Positions 7,599 through 15,323 of a stretch of DNA of 64,000 nt are shown here, piece after piece. The stretch spans positions 124,001-188,000 of the forward strand of contig NZ_BCTA01000093.1 in assembly GCF_001570485.1 (NCBI RefSeq), read 5' to 3'. This stretch comes from Mycolicibacterium novocastrense. Lineage in GTDB: Bacteria > Actinomycetota > Actinomycetes > Mycobacteriales > Mycobacteriaceae. The stretch's first letter is position 1; every line of letters begins with the position of its first letter. The notes below the pieces were generated by a model. That model did no database searches, was not told the origin of the DNA, and saw nothing but the letters and a program-made list of their open reading frames with translations. A program made the translations under genes and the position numbers.

Positions 7599-8530
7599 GC
7601 ACAGTCCTTCAACAGGTTCTCGGTGGCGTCGAGCACGCGTCCGACCGTGATCAGCAGCAAGCCTCTATGCGGTCGGTCCGCGTGCGGGTCGCCCTTGTCG
7701 CCGGCCCACACCGCGATGTGCGGACCCGTTCCCCTGGGACCCCACCGGTTCGGTGGGGTCGGACCGAACAGCAGCACCGAGGGAGTGCCGGTCGCGGTCG
7801 CGATGTGTCCGACGCCGGTGTCACCACAGATCAGCAAGCGGCAGTCGTGGATCAGCGCGACGAGTTCGAGCAGTCCGAGAGTGCCTGCGAGCACGCTGGA
7901 TCGGGGTAGCCCCGCGGCGTCGGCCACCGACCGGGCAAGGTCGACTTCACTGTCGTCGCCGGTGACGACGACGTCGTGACCGCGGCTTCGCAGTGCCGCG
8001 GCGACCTGTGCGAAACGCTCCGGCGGCCATCGCCGCGCTGCGTATGCGGCGCCCGGATGGATCACCACCGCCGAGGAACGGTCCGGATAGGCGTCCGGCC
8101 GCGGAATCGCCAGATCCTGTGGATCACAGGTGATCCCGGCCCATTCGAGTAGCGCGCACCAGCGGTCGACCTCGTGCACTTCGGCCCGCCACGGCGGACC
8201 CTCGACCTCGGGATACGCGGGATGCCGGTGGCTGATCAGGCTTCGGGGCCGCACGGCGAGCAGGTCGGCGATGCTTTCGGGGCCGCTGCCGTGCAGGTTC
8301 ACCGCGACAGCGGGTGGTTCGCTTCGGCCACGGAGCCGGCCGAGACCGGGGGTCGGGTCGAGCTCATCGACCGCACCGGAGAGCATCACCAGGTCGCGGT
8401 ACCGTCCGGGCGCGGCGAGCACGATGTGGGCGTCCGGGTGCGCCCGCCCCAGCCCACGCAACGCCGGAATCCCGGTGAGCAGATCGCCGAGGCCCAGCGC
8501 GCGCAGGACCACGATGGTCTCCTGGCTCAC
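7595..8530 (-). CDS. GT9 family glycosyltransferase (heptosyltransferase-like)
   Basis: About 311 aa belong to family GT9, whose known members transfer L,D- or D,D-heptose from ADP-heptose. The two-domain GT-B fold is visible: VLRALGLGDLLTGIPALRGL at the start, and in the second half VIHPGAAYAARRWPPERFAQV, then GDTGVGHIATATGTPSVLLFG, the nucleotide-sugar-binding signature. With HldE and GmhA in the same operon, ADP-heptose is the natural donor; the acceptor is unknown. Two starts fit: GTG 8530, whose GTGA overlaps the SDR stop like other junctions here, and GTG 8536, two codons longer. Confidence 0.85.
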   Translation of the reverse strand: MSQETIVVLRALGLGDLLTGIPALRGLGRAHPDAHIVLAAPGRYRDLVMLSGAVDELDPTPGLGRLRGRSEPPAVAVNLHGSGPESIADLLAVRPRSLISHRHPAYPEVEGPPWRAEVHEVDRWCALLEWAGITCDPQDLAIPRPDAYPDRSSAVVIHPGAAYAARRWPPERFAQVAAALRSRGHDVVVTGDDSEVDLARSVADAAGLPRSSVLAGTLGLLELVALIHDCRLLICGDTGVGHIATATGTPSVLLFGPTPPNRWGPRGTGPHIAVWAGDKGDPHADRPHRGLLLITVGRVLDATENLLKDCA

Positions 8531-9213
8531 GGCCACGAAGACTCCGTCGACGCGCAGACCACCAGCTCACGAACCTCGCAGCCCGCCGGCTGGGACAGGG
8601 CGAACACGACGGTGTCGGCGACGTGTTCTGGCTGGTTGAGCTTGGCGTCCGGCGGCGGCTTGTACTGCTCGTCGCGGCTGTCGAAGAACGCCGTGTGCAT
8701 ACCGCCGGGGATCAGCGTCGTGACTCCCACCTCCCCCGCCAGTTCGGCCGCCAACGCGCGGGAGAATCCGATGACCCCGAATTTGGAGGCGCAGTAAGCG
8801 GTCGCGTCGCTGACGGCCTTGATCCCCAATGTCGATGCGCACGTGACGATCCGGCCGCCCGTGTTCTTCAGGTAGGGCAATGCCGAGCGGATCACCGCCG
8901 CGGTGCCCAGCAGGTTGACGTGGATGACGCGTTCCCAGTCCTTGACCGCGACATCGGCGAGCTTGCCGCACATGTCGGTGCCTCCGGCGGTGAACACGCC
9001 GTGGATCTGACCGTCGACCTGCTCGGCCAGCTCGCGCACCGCGGCGTCGACCGCCTCGGTGTCGGCGAGGTCGGCCCGCGCGAAGGCGACGCCCGGTTTC
9101 GGGTCGTTGCGGTCGATCACCAGCGGCGTACCGCCCTGGCGCGCAACGGCTTCCACGGTAGCCGCGCCGAGTCCAGATGCACCGCCGGTGATGATGATGT
9201 TGCCAAGAGCCAT
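8527..9213 (-). CDS. Short-chain dehydrogenase/reductase in the glycan operon
   Basis: The 228-aa protein is a classical SDR. It has the cofactor loop TGGASGLGAA near the N-terminus, the NAG-like structural segment (FTAGGTDMCG), catalytic Ser in VTCASTLG, and YCASK with catalytic Tyr and Lys. The start at 9213 is set by the AAAGGAAA ribosome-binding site; an earlier in-frame ATG (9234) lies inside the hldE end. It sits where Gram-negative heptose clusters often carry HldD, but HldD is an extended SDR of about 310 aa, so this is not HldD. It may reduce or oxidise a sugar intermediate; the substrate is unknown. Confidence 0.8.
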   Translation of the reverse strand: MALGNIIITGGASGLGAATVEAVARQGGTPLVIDRNDPKPGVAFARADLADTEAVDAAVRELAEQVDGQIHGVFTAGGTDMCGKLADVAVKDWERVIHVNLLGTAAVIRSALPYLKNTGGRIVTCASTLGIKAVSDATAYCASKFGVIGFSRALAAELAGEVGVTTLIPGGMHTAFFDSRDEQYKPPPDAKLNQPEHVADTVVFALSQPAGCEVRELVVCASTESSWP

Positions 9214-9230
9214 TGACGTTTCCTTTCGGT

Positions 9231-10586
9231 TCACGACCGCGCCGCGGCGATCAGATTTGACGATGAGTAGCCGGCGACGGTTGGCAACAGCACCACTTCA
9301 CCGCCGTGGCGGCGGACCACGTCGGCCTCGGGAAGGTCGGCCTCGGTGTAGTCACCGCCCTTGACCCAGACGTCGGGTCGCAGTTGCTCGAGCGCCGCTT
9401 CGGGTGACAGTTCGTCGAAGACCACCACGGCGTCGACACACGCCAGCGCGCCCAGCACCCGCGCCCTGTCCTGATCCGCCACGACGGGCCGGCGCGGCCC
9501 CTTCAGCGCGCGCACCGAGGTGTCGGAGTTCAGCAGCACCACCAACGCGTCACCGAGATCGCGGGCCTGGCGCAGCAGTCGAACATGGCCGGTGTGCAGG
9601 AGGTCGAAGCAACCACCGGTGGCGACCAGCCTGCCGCCGCGCCGGCGCAGGCGGTCCCGGACCTCGACGATGCCGCCGGTGATGGCGGTCGATGTTGCGG
9701 CCGAATGTGTTCCACCGACTGCGGCCGCGCTCGAAACACCGACGGCACCGCCCGCGGCGACGAACCTGCTGGCGGCGTTGACGGCGTCGGCAACGGCATG
9801 GTGAACGTCCTTGCCCGCCGCGAGCGCCATGGTGGCCGCGATCGCGAACCTGTCCCCCGCGCCGCAGGTGTCGCCGTGGTCGGCCCGCGCGGCCGCATCC
9901 CGCACCGGGTGGTGCTCGCTACCGGTGTCGCTGGCCACGAGTGCGCCCTTCGAACCCAGGGTCACGCACACCGCTCGTGCCGCCCATTGTTCGCGCAGCG
10001 ACTCCGCCGAGCGCCCCGCCGCCTCGTCCTGATTCGGCGTGACCAGCCAGCAGCCCGGGACGGGTTCGCTCCCGCGGGGATGCGGGTCCCAGACCGTCGG
10101 CACCCGCTGCACGGCCGAGGTGATGAGATTTCGGATCTCACCGTGCGCGGTGATGCCGCGTCCGTAGTCGGCCACGCAGACCGCGGCGGCCCGCCCGACC
10201 GCCTCGGCCGCCGAGGCGGGCACCGCGTCGTTCGCGGCCGATCCGTCGCCGTGGTCCAGCCGCAGCATCGATTGCCCGGCGGCACGAATCCTGGTCTTGC
10301 ACGGCGTGTTACCGGCCATCGGTAATCCGATGATCCGCACGCCGGCGTCGGCCAGTAGTTCGGTCAGCGCCTGGCCTTCTGTGTCGTCGCCGATCGCGGT
10401 CACCAGCACCACATCGCAGCCCGTCCGCGCGGCGAGCATAGCAGCCAGTCCCGCGCCGCCCGGGCGTCGCCAGATCCGTTCGGTGTCGACGACCGGGACG
10501 GGCGCCTCGGGGCTCAGTCGCGTGGCCGTGCCCTCGATGTCGACGTCGAGCATCGAATCGCCGATGATGACCAAGGTCTCATTCAT
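9231..10586 (-). CDS. hldE: Bifunctional heptose-7-phosphate kinase / heptose-1-phosphate adenylyltransferase
   Basis: The 451-aa fusion carries both HldE activities. Residues about 1-300 form a PfkB-family kinase that makes D-glycero-beta-D-manno-heptose 1,7-bisphosphate; it ends with DHGDTCGAGDRFA, containing the GAGD anion hole and catalytic Asp. Residues about 315-451 form the adenylyltransferase, with the GCFDLLHTGH nucleotide-binding motif and the family's YSSSNLI ending, which makes ADP-D,D-heptose. The ATG at 10586 overlaps the gmhA end by 8 nt, and the long upstream extension of the frame is antisense-like and rejected. Together with GmhA and the GmhB domain the whole D,D route is present. 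Confidence 0.93.
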   Translation of the reverse strand: MNETLVIIGDSMLDVDIEGTATRLSPEAPVPVVDTERIWRRPGGAGLAAMLAARTGCDVVLVTAIGDDTEGQALTELLADAGVRIIGLPMAGNTPCKTRIRAAGQSMLRLDHGDGSAANDAVPASAAEAVGRAAAVCVADYGRGITAHGEIRNLITSAVQRVPTVWDPHPRGSEPVPGCWLVTPNQDEAAGRSAESLREQWAARAVCVTLGSKGALVASDTGSEHHPVRDAAARADHGDTCGAGDRFAIAATMALAAGKDVHHAVADAVNAASRFVAAGGAVGVSSAAAVGGTHSAATSTAITGGIVEVRDRLRRRGGRLVATGGCFDLLHTGHVRLLRQARDLGDALVVLLNSDTSVRALKGPRRPVVADQDRARVLGALACVDAVVVFDELSPEAALEQLRPDVWVKGGDYTEADLPEADVVRRHGGEVVLLPTVAGYSSSNLIAAARS

Positions 10587-11157
10587 GTGACGCCCCCAGC
10601 AGCACCTCGTCGACGGCGATGCACAGCGCATGCACGAGCAGCAGGTGGACCTCCTGGACTGTCGCGGTGGTCGGCGCTTCGACGCAGACGGCGTCGTCGC
10701 ACATCGCGGCAAGGGGATTGGGGTCCGGCCCGGTGAACGCCCATGTGGTGAGGCCGGTTTCGTGGGCCGCCTTGACGGCGGCGAGCACATTCGGGCTCGT
10801 GCCGCTGGTCGACAGCGAGAACAGTACGTCGCCGGGCCTGCCGTGCGCCCGCACTCCTCTGGCGAATATCTCGTCGATCCCGTAGTCGTTGCCGATCGCG
10901 GTGAGGGCCGAGGTGTCGGCGTGTAACGAGATGGCGGACATGGGCATTCGCTCGTCGCGGAAGCGGCCGACCAGTTCAGCGGTCAGATGCTGCGCCTCGG
11001 CCGCGCTGCCGCCGTTGCCGCAGGCGAGGAGCCGGCCGCCGGTGGTGAGGACATCGGCGAGCCGCCGCCCCCACGCGGCCAGCTTGGGCGCCTGGGGCGC
11101 GAGGTGATCGGCCGCGTATGACAGCGCGGAGAAGTGAGTTTGGATCATCGGGATCAT
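10579..11157 (-). CDS. gmhA: Sedoheptulose 7-phosphate isomerase
   Basis: The 192-aa SIS-domain enzyme converts sedoheptulose 7-phosphate to D-glycero-D-manno-heptose 7-phosphate, the first step of ADP-heptose synthesis. The signature ACGNGGSAAEAQHLTAELVG holds the phosphate loop and the catalytic Glu; LSTSGTSPNVL is the second phosphate-binding loop, and VQEVHLLLVHAL carries the C-terminal catalytic His. The ATG at 11157 has GGAGG 7 nt upstream and overlaps the stop of the GT9 gene in front (ATGA). Length equals that of GmhA proteins of other bacteria. Confidence 0.94.
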   Translation of the reverse strand: MIPMIQTHFSALSYAADHLAPQAPKLAAWGRRLADVLTTGGRLLACGNGGSAAEAQHLTAELVGRFRDERMPMSAISLHADTSALTAIGNDYGIDEIFARGVRAHGRPGDVLFSLSTSGTSPNVLAAVKAAHETGLTTWAFTGPDPNPLAAMCDDAVCVEAPTTATVQEVHLLLVHALCIAVDEVLLGASHE

Positions 11158-12173
11158 TGCCGTCCTCCAATTCGGTTGACCGCCTCGAGCAGTTCGTCGT
11201 CGCCGATGCCGTCCAGGCACGGGTGCCCGGGCACGGGGCAGACGCGGGCCCGGGTGAGCCGGCACGGGGCCTGCTGGTCCCCGAGCCGAATGACACTGGC
11301 TCCGTACGGGCTCCATTGCGAAGCGGGTACGACGGGAGCGAACAGCGAGACCACCGGTGTGCCGACCGCCGCCGCCAGGTGGGCGGGTCCGGTGTTGGGT
11401 GCGATCACCACCCGCGCCGCGACGTAAACCGCCGCCAAGGTGTCCAGGGTGGTGCGTCCTCCGAGGTCGATGGCCGACTCCCCGGCCACCGCCGTGGTGA
11501 GTTCGCGTTCGACGGGGTCGCCGGTGACAACCACTCGATGTCCGGCGGCGACGAGCGCCTCGACCATGCCGGCACTGCGCTGGGCGGTCGGTCGGCGCGC
11601 GGGCACGGCGGCTCCGGGATGGAAGACGACAAACGGTGCGTCGCCGAGTGATTCGGCGACATCCGCGGGCAGCGGCGGTGGTTGCCGCACCCGCAGCGTG
11701 CCGTCGTCGCCCTCGGGCAGCTCACAACCGGCCGCCCTGGCCAGCGACAACGCGCGCTCGGGTTCGGGTATGCCGTCGGCGACGTGGTGCCGCAGGTCGA
11801 GCAGTGTTCCGGGATAGTCCTCGCTGATCGCCCCCACCCACGGCACCGAAGCCATCCGGCAGATCAATGCCAGCGGCAGCGGGGACTGATGGAAAGACGT
11901 GAAGATGTAGACCCGCTCGGGAGCGACATCGCGCAACTGTTTGACCAACGCCTCGACGTGTCCTGCGGTCAGTTCGGGTGAGTCGAAGTCCACCCACGGC
12001 GCCTGCCACTCGATGGCCTCGTCGACGCCGGGCAGCAACTCGGCGGCCGCCCGCCCGCGCGGGCCCGCGAGAAAGGTGACCGCATCGTGGGTTTGCGCGA
12101 CGGCGCGCACCGCGGGACCGGTGATCAACACGTCCCCGGCGCTGTCCAACCGCGCAACCACCGCCCGGCTCAT
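11154..12173 (-). CDS. GT9 family glycosyltransferase (second heptosyltransferase-like)
   Basis: The 339-aa protein is a second GT9 enzyme. The N-terminal half starts VVARLDSAGDVLITGPAVRAV, typical of the family. The C-terminal half has FHPGAAVPARRPTAQR and the nucleotide-binding APNTGPAHLAAAVGTPVVSLF. It ends in a Cys-containing tail (CRLTRARVCPVPGHPC), as in several actinobacterial GT9 proteins. It shares fold but little detail with the GT9 protein at 7595-8530, so the two probably add successive residues or use different acceptors. ATGA overlaps link it to both neighbours (12170-12173 and 11154-11157). Confidence 0.86.
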   Translation of the reverse strand: MSRAVVARLDSAGDVLITGPAVRAVAQTHDAVTFLAGPRGRAAAELLPGVDEAIEWQAPWVDFDSPELTAGHVEALVKQLRDVAPERVYIFTSFHQSPLPLALICRMASVPWVGAISEDYPGTLLDLRHHVADGIPEPERALSLARAAGCELPEGDDGTLRVRQPPPLPADVAESLGDAPFVVFHPGAAVPARRPTAQRSAGMVEALVAAGHRVVVTGDPVERELTTAVAGESAIDLGGRTTLDTLAAVYVAARVVIAPNTGPAHLAAAVGTPVVSLFAPVVPASQWSPYGASVIRLGDQQAPCRLTRARVCPVPGHPCLDGIGDDELLEAVNRIGGRQ

Positions 12174-13663
12174 CGGCAGTCCCTGAGCACCATGGACACC
12201 GCTGCATCGAGGCTCGGTGCGACGCGCGCCTTGATGAGGGCCTCGCTGATCTCGTGGCGCAGCGTGCGGTCGGTGGGCACGAGTATCGCGTCGGCGCCCG
12301 CGGCCAGCGCGGCCTCGACGTCTGCACCGGTGTCGCCGATCATCACGCACCGCGAGGGGTGAACACCCAGCGCGGCGGCGGCATCCTCGACCATGCCGGA
12401 CGCGGGTTTACGGCAGCGGCATTCGTCGTCGGCGTCGTGCACGCACAGGTGCCACGAGTCGAACGGACCCAGCGCCGAGTCGACCTCGGCGTTGACGGAT
12501 TCGAGTTGTCGCGTGGTGATCAATCCCTTGGCCACCCCGGACTGGTTGCTCACAATAGCCAGCAGTAACCCGTTGCGACGCAGGCGATCCAACGCGTCGT
12601 GCGCGCCCGGCAGCGGGCGAACACCCGCCGGATCGTTGAGATAGGGCCCGTCCGCGATGATCGTGTCGTCGCGGTCGAGCAATACCGCCAGCGGCGGGTC
12701 GGGCCGGGCCGTGCGGAACGTCCACTCCCCGGCCAACCGGTGCCACACCGCAACCGGTGGGATCAGCGCGCTGGTGAGCGCCATCCGACCGGCCTCACTG
12801 CGTGTCCGCGGGCCGCACCGGAACCGGCGGAGCGCGAACTCCCCCGTCAGCAGCGCCCAGGCCGTGGCGGCGGTGCGCGCGAGGCGCCACCGGCCCGCCA
12901 CCGCGCTCACCACCGCGAGTAGGGCCGCGGCCGTGGTCACCGAGTGCGCCGGGAACCGGCCCCGGCCCTCACCGATCGCCGAGCGCCACCGCCTACCGAA
13001 CTTGCGGCGAAGCAGGGCGTTGTCCCGGTTGCCGGTCTGGGCACGCACGCTGCTCATCAGCGTGGCGTTCGCGACGGGATGGGTGCACCGGCGGGCCCCG
13101 CGCACAATGCCGTTACCGGCCCGGGTGATTCGCAGCGCGATGTCAGAATCCTCGCGGTAGGCCCGTGGGAATCGTTCGTCGAAGCCGCCGATGTCGACGA
13201 GGACATCGCGCCGAAACGCCATATCGGCGGTGATCCATTTGGCTTCGGCGAGCCGCTGGGTGCGCTGTTCGTCGTCGGTGGCCTTGCGCCCGCCCACTCG
13301 CGGCACCTCGATCACCGCTTGTGAGCCGGCGGCCGACTCCACTTCTGCCTTGGCCAGGTCCTCGGTCAGCGCGGCGAACCAATCAGGTTGCGGGACAACG
13401 TCGTCGTCGAGAAAGCAGACCCAGTCGGTTCGGGTCGCACGCCAGCCCTTGTTGCGAGCGGCCGCCGGTCCTCGTCCCCCGCTGCGCAGCACCGTGATTG
13501 GAAGACGTGAGTCCACCTCCAGGGGCGGAGCGGGCTGGGACCGGTCGTCGACGACGATCACCGCCGCCGGTGCCGGCCCGGCGGACCCGTCGAGTTCTGC
13601 GAGCAGGCGGTGCAGCGACGGCCGCCCGACCGTCGGCACCACGACCGCGAACGACGGCGTCAT
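12170..13663 (-). CDS. GT2 glycosyltransferase fused to GmhB-like heptose bisphosphate phosphatase
   Basis: The 497-aa protein joins two enzymes. Residues 1 to about 240 are a GT2 glycosyltransferase with VVVPTVGRPSLHRLL at the start, the DDD metal motif at 86-88 and the acceptor motif YREDSDIALR. A hydrophobic stretch at about 241-275 may lie in or on the membrane. Residues about 322-497 are a HAD phosphatase of the GmhB type: nucleophile Asp330 and Asp332 (DRDDT), SNQSGVAKG, a zinc loop with Cys407, His409, Cys415 and Cys417, and CRKP. GmhB removes the 7-phosphate of heptose 1,7-bisphosphate between the two HldE steps. ATGA overlaps connect it to both neighbours. Confidence 0.88.
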   Translation of the reverse strand: MTPSFAVVVPTVGRPSLHRLLAELDGSAGPAPAAVIVVDDRSQPAPPLEVDSRLPITVLRSGGRGPAAARNKGWRATRTDWVCFLDDDVVPQPDWFAALTEDLAKAEVESAAGSQAVIEVPRVGGRKATDDEQRTQRLAEAKWITADMAFRRDVLVDIGGFDERFPRAYREDSDIALRITRAGNGIVRGARRCTHPVANATLMSSVRAQTGNRDNALLRRKFGRRWRSAIGEGRGRFPAHSVTTAAALLAVVSAVAGRWRLARTAATAWALLTGEFALRRFRCGPRTRSEAGRMALTSALIPPVAVWHRLAGEWTFRTARPDPPLAVLLDRDDTIIADGPYLNDPAGVRPLPGAHDALDRLRRNGLLLAIVSNQSGVAKGLITTRQLESVNAEVDSALGPFDSWHLCVHDADDECRCRKPASGMVEDAAAALGVHPSRCVMIGDTGADVEAALAAGADAILVPTDRTLRHEISEALIKARVAPSLDAAVSMVLRDCR

Positions 13664-15315
13664 GTTTGACGCCTCACGATGAACGGACCGATCGCCAACA
13701 CGTCTATCGGTGCGCTGCCGAAACATTCGAGCGCGTCGCGCGGGCTGTCGACCATGGGCCGCCCGGCGGTGTTGAAGCTGGTGTTGACGATGACCGGGAC
13801 CCCGGTGCGGGCGGCGAACCTGCTGATCGTGTCGTGCAGCAGCGGTTGGCCGCGGTCCACGGTCTGAATGCGCGCGGTGCCGTCGACGTGGGTGACCGCG
13901 GGAATCCGGTCACGCCACTCGGCGGCGACCTCATGCACGAACAGCATGTACGGACTCGGAATCGGTCCGCCGGCGAAGATCTCGGCGGCCCGTTCGGCGA
14001 GCACCATCGGGGCGACGGGCCGGAACTGCTCGCGCCCCTTCACGGTGTTGAGTCGCTCCAGGTTCTCGATGCGGCGGGGGTCGGCCAGCAGTGACCGCTG
14101 GCCGAGCGCGCGCGGCCCGAATTCGGCGCGGCCCTGAAACCAGCCGACGAGTTTGTTGTCGGCCAACGCGTCTCCGACCGCGACGGCCAGATCCGCGGGC
14201 CTCTCATGGGGCACCGCCGCCTCGGTCAGCGCCGCGGCGATCTCGTCCTCGGAGAATCCGCGACCCAACGCCGCCGAGGGCATCGGCGCGATCGGTTCAC
14301 CGGCGTCTCCCGCCAGAGCCAGTGCCGCACCGAGCGCGGTTCCGGAGTCCCCCGCGGCCGGTTGCACCCACACATTCGAAAACCCCCCGCGGGAGAAGAT
14401 CTTCGAGTTCGCCACGCAGTTGAGGGCGACTCCACCTGCAAGACAGAGGCTTTCGTGGTCGGTGCGGTCGCGAAGCCAGCCGACGAGGTCGAGCAGCACT
14501 TCCTCGACGACCGTCTGGACGCTGCACGCGAGGTCGGCGTGCTCGGGTTCGGGCCGGTCCAGCGCATGCCCCTTCCCGGCGCCGGGTGCGCGGGCGGGTG
14601 TGATCGAGTTCCAGTCCACCGGTTCGGTGCGGAAGCCCCCGTCGGCGCATGCGTAGACCGCTTCGCGGAATCTCTCGGCGAACCGCGGTGTCCCGTAAGA
14701 CGCCATCGCCATCACCTTGTACTCGTCGCTGGAGCGCTTGAATCCGAGGTGCTCGGTGAGGCTTTCGTAGAGCAGACCCAGCGAGTGTGGAAGCGACTGA
14801 GTCGCGAGCACGTCGAGCTTGTGGTCGCGATAGCTGCCGGCCAGCATCGAGGACCGCTCGCCGCGGCCGTCCACGACCAGAACCGCGCAGTCGGGGTGGG
14901 GGGAGGCCAGCGCGGTGGATGCGGCGTGCGCGACGTGATGGCGGACGTGCCGCACGACGCCCGGGTCGAGACCGGGCAGGGCGGCCTGGAGGAAACGGGG
15001 GGCCCGGTCGGCGTAGAGCGTGCGCAGGTACTCCCAGTCCCGGTCCAGGCCTGCGAGCCCGTCGGTGGACTCGTCCATCAGGCGCGGGTCGTAGGAGTAC
15101 CCGACCAGGTCCAGGTCGGATGGTTTCAGCCCCGCCTGTTCGAGACACCAACGTGCCGATTCCACCGGCAACTCCCACGTCGAGAACGGCACGGCCTGTT
15201 TGCCGTGCTTGCGGCGGGTGAACCGCTCCTCCTCGGCGGCCGCGACGATCTGACCGTCCACCACGAGCGCGGCAGCCGGATCGTGGAACACCGCGTTGAT
15301 CCCGAGAATGCGCAT
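13660..15315 (-). CDS. NodU/CmcH-type O-carbamoyltransferase
   Basis: The 551-aa enzyme transfers a carbamoyl group from carbamoyl phosphate, via carbamoyl-AMP, to a hydroxyl group, as NodU, CmcH and TobZ do. The N-terminal Kae1-like domain starts MRILGINAVFHDPAAALV with AAAEEERFTRRKH. The metal-binding pair lies in VRHHVAHAAS, and SLCLAGGVALNCVANS and QPAAGDSGTALGAAL are ATP-site segments. The C-terminal domain has GRAEFGPRALGQRS. Heptose residues of the Pseudomonas aeruginosa LPS core are 7-O-carbamoylated by a related enzyme, so a heptose target is plausible here. The ATG at 15315 lies 8 nt after the epimerase stop; a longer frame to 15453 is antisense. Confidence 0.92.
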   Translation of the reverse strand: MRILGINAVFHDPAAALVVDGQIVAAAEEERFTRRKHGKQAVPFSTWELPVESARWCLEQAGLKPSDLDLVGYSYDPRLMDESTDGLAGLDRDWEYLRTLYADRAPRFLQAALPGLDPGVVRHVRHHVAHAASTALASPHPDCAVLVVDGRGERSSMLAGSYRDHKLDVLATQSLPHSLGLLYESLTEHLGFKRSSDEYKVMAMASYGTPRFAERFREAVYACADGGFRTEPVDWNSITPARAPGAGKGHALDRPEPEHADLACSVQTVVEEVLLDLVGWLRDRTDHESLCLAGGVALNCVANSKIFSRGGFSNVWVQPAAGDSGTALGAALALAGDAGEPIAPMPSAALGRGFSEDEIAAALTEAAVPHERPADLAVAVGDALADNKLVGWFQGRAEFGPRALGQRSLLADPRRIENLERLNTVKGREQFRPVAPMVLAERAAEIFAGGPIPSPYMLFVHEVAAEWRDRIPAVTHVDGTARIQTVDRGQPLLHDTISRFAARTGVPVIVNTSFNTAGRPMVDSPRDALECFGSAPIDVLAIGPFIVRRQT

Positions 15316-15323
15316 GACTTCCC

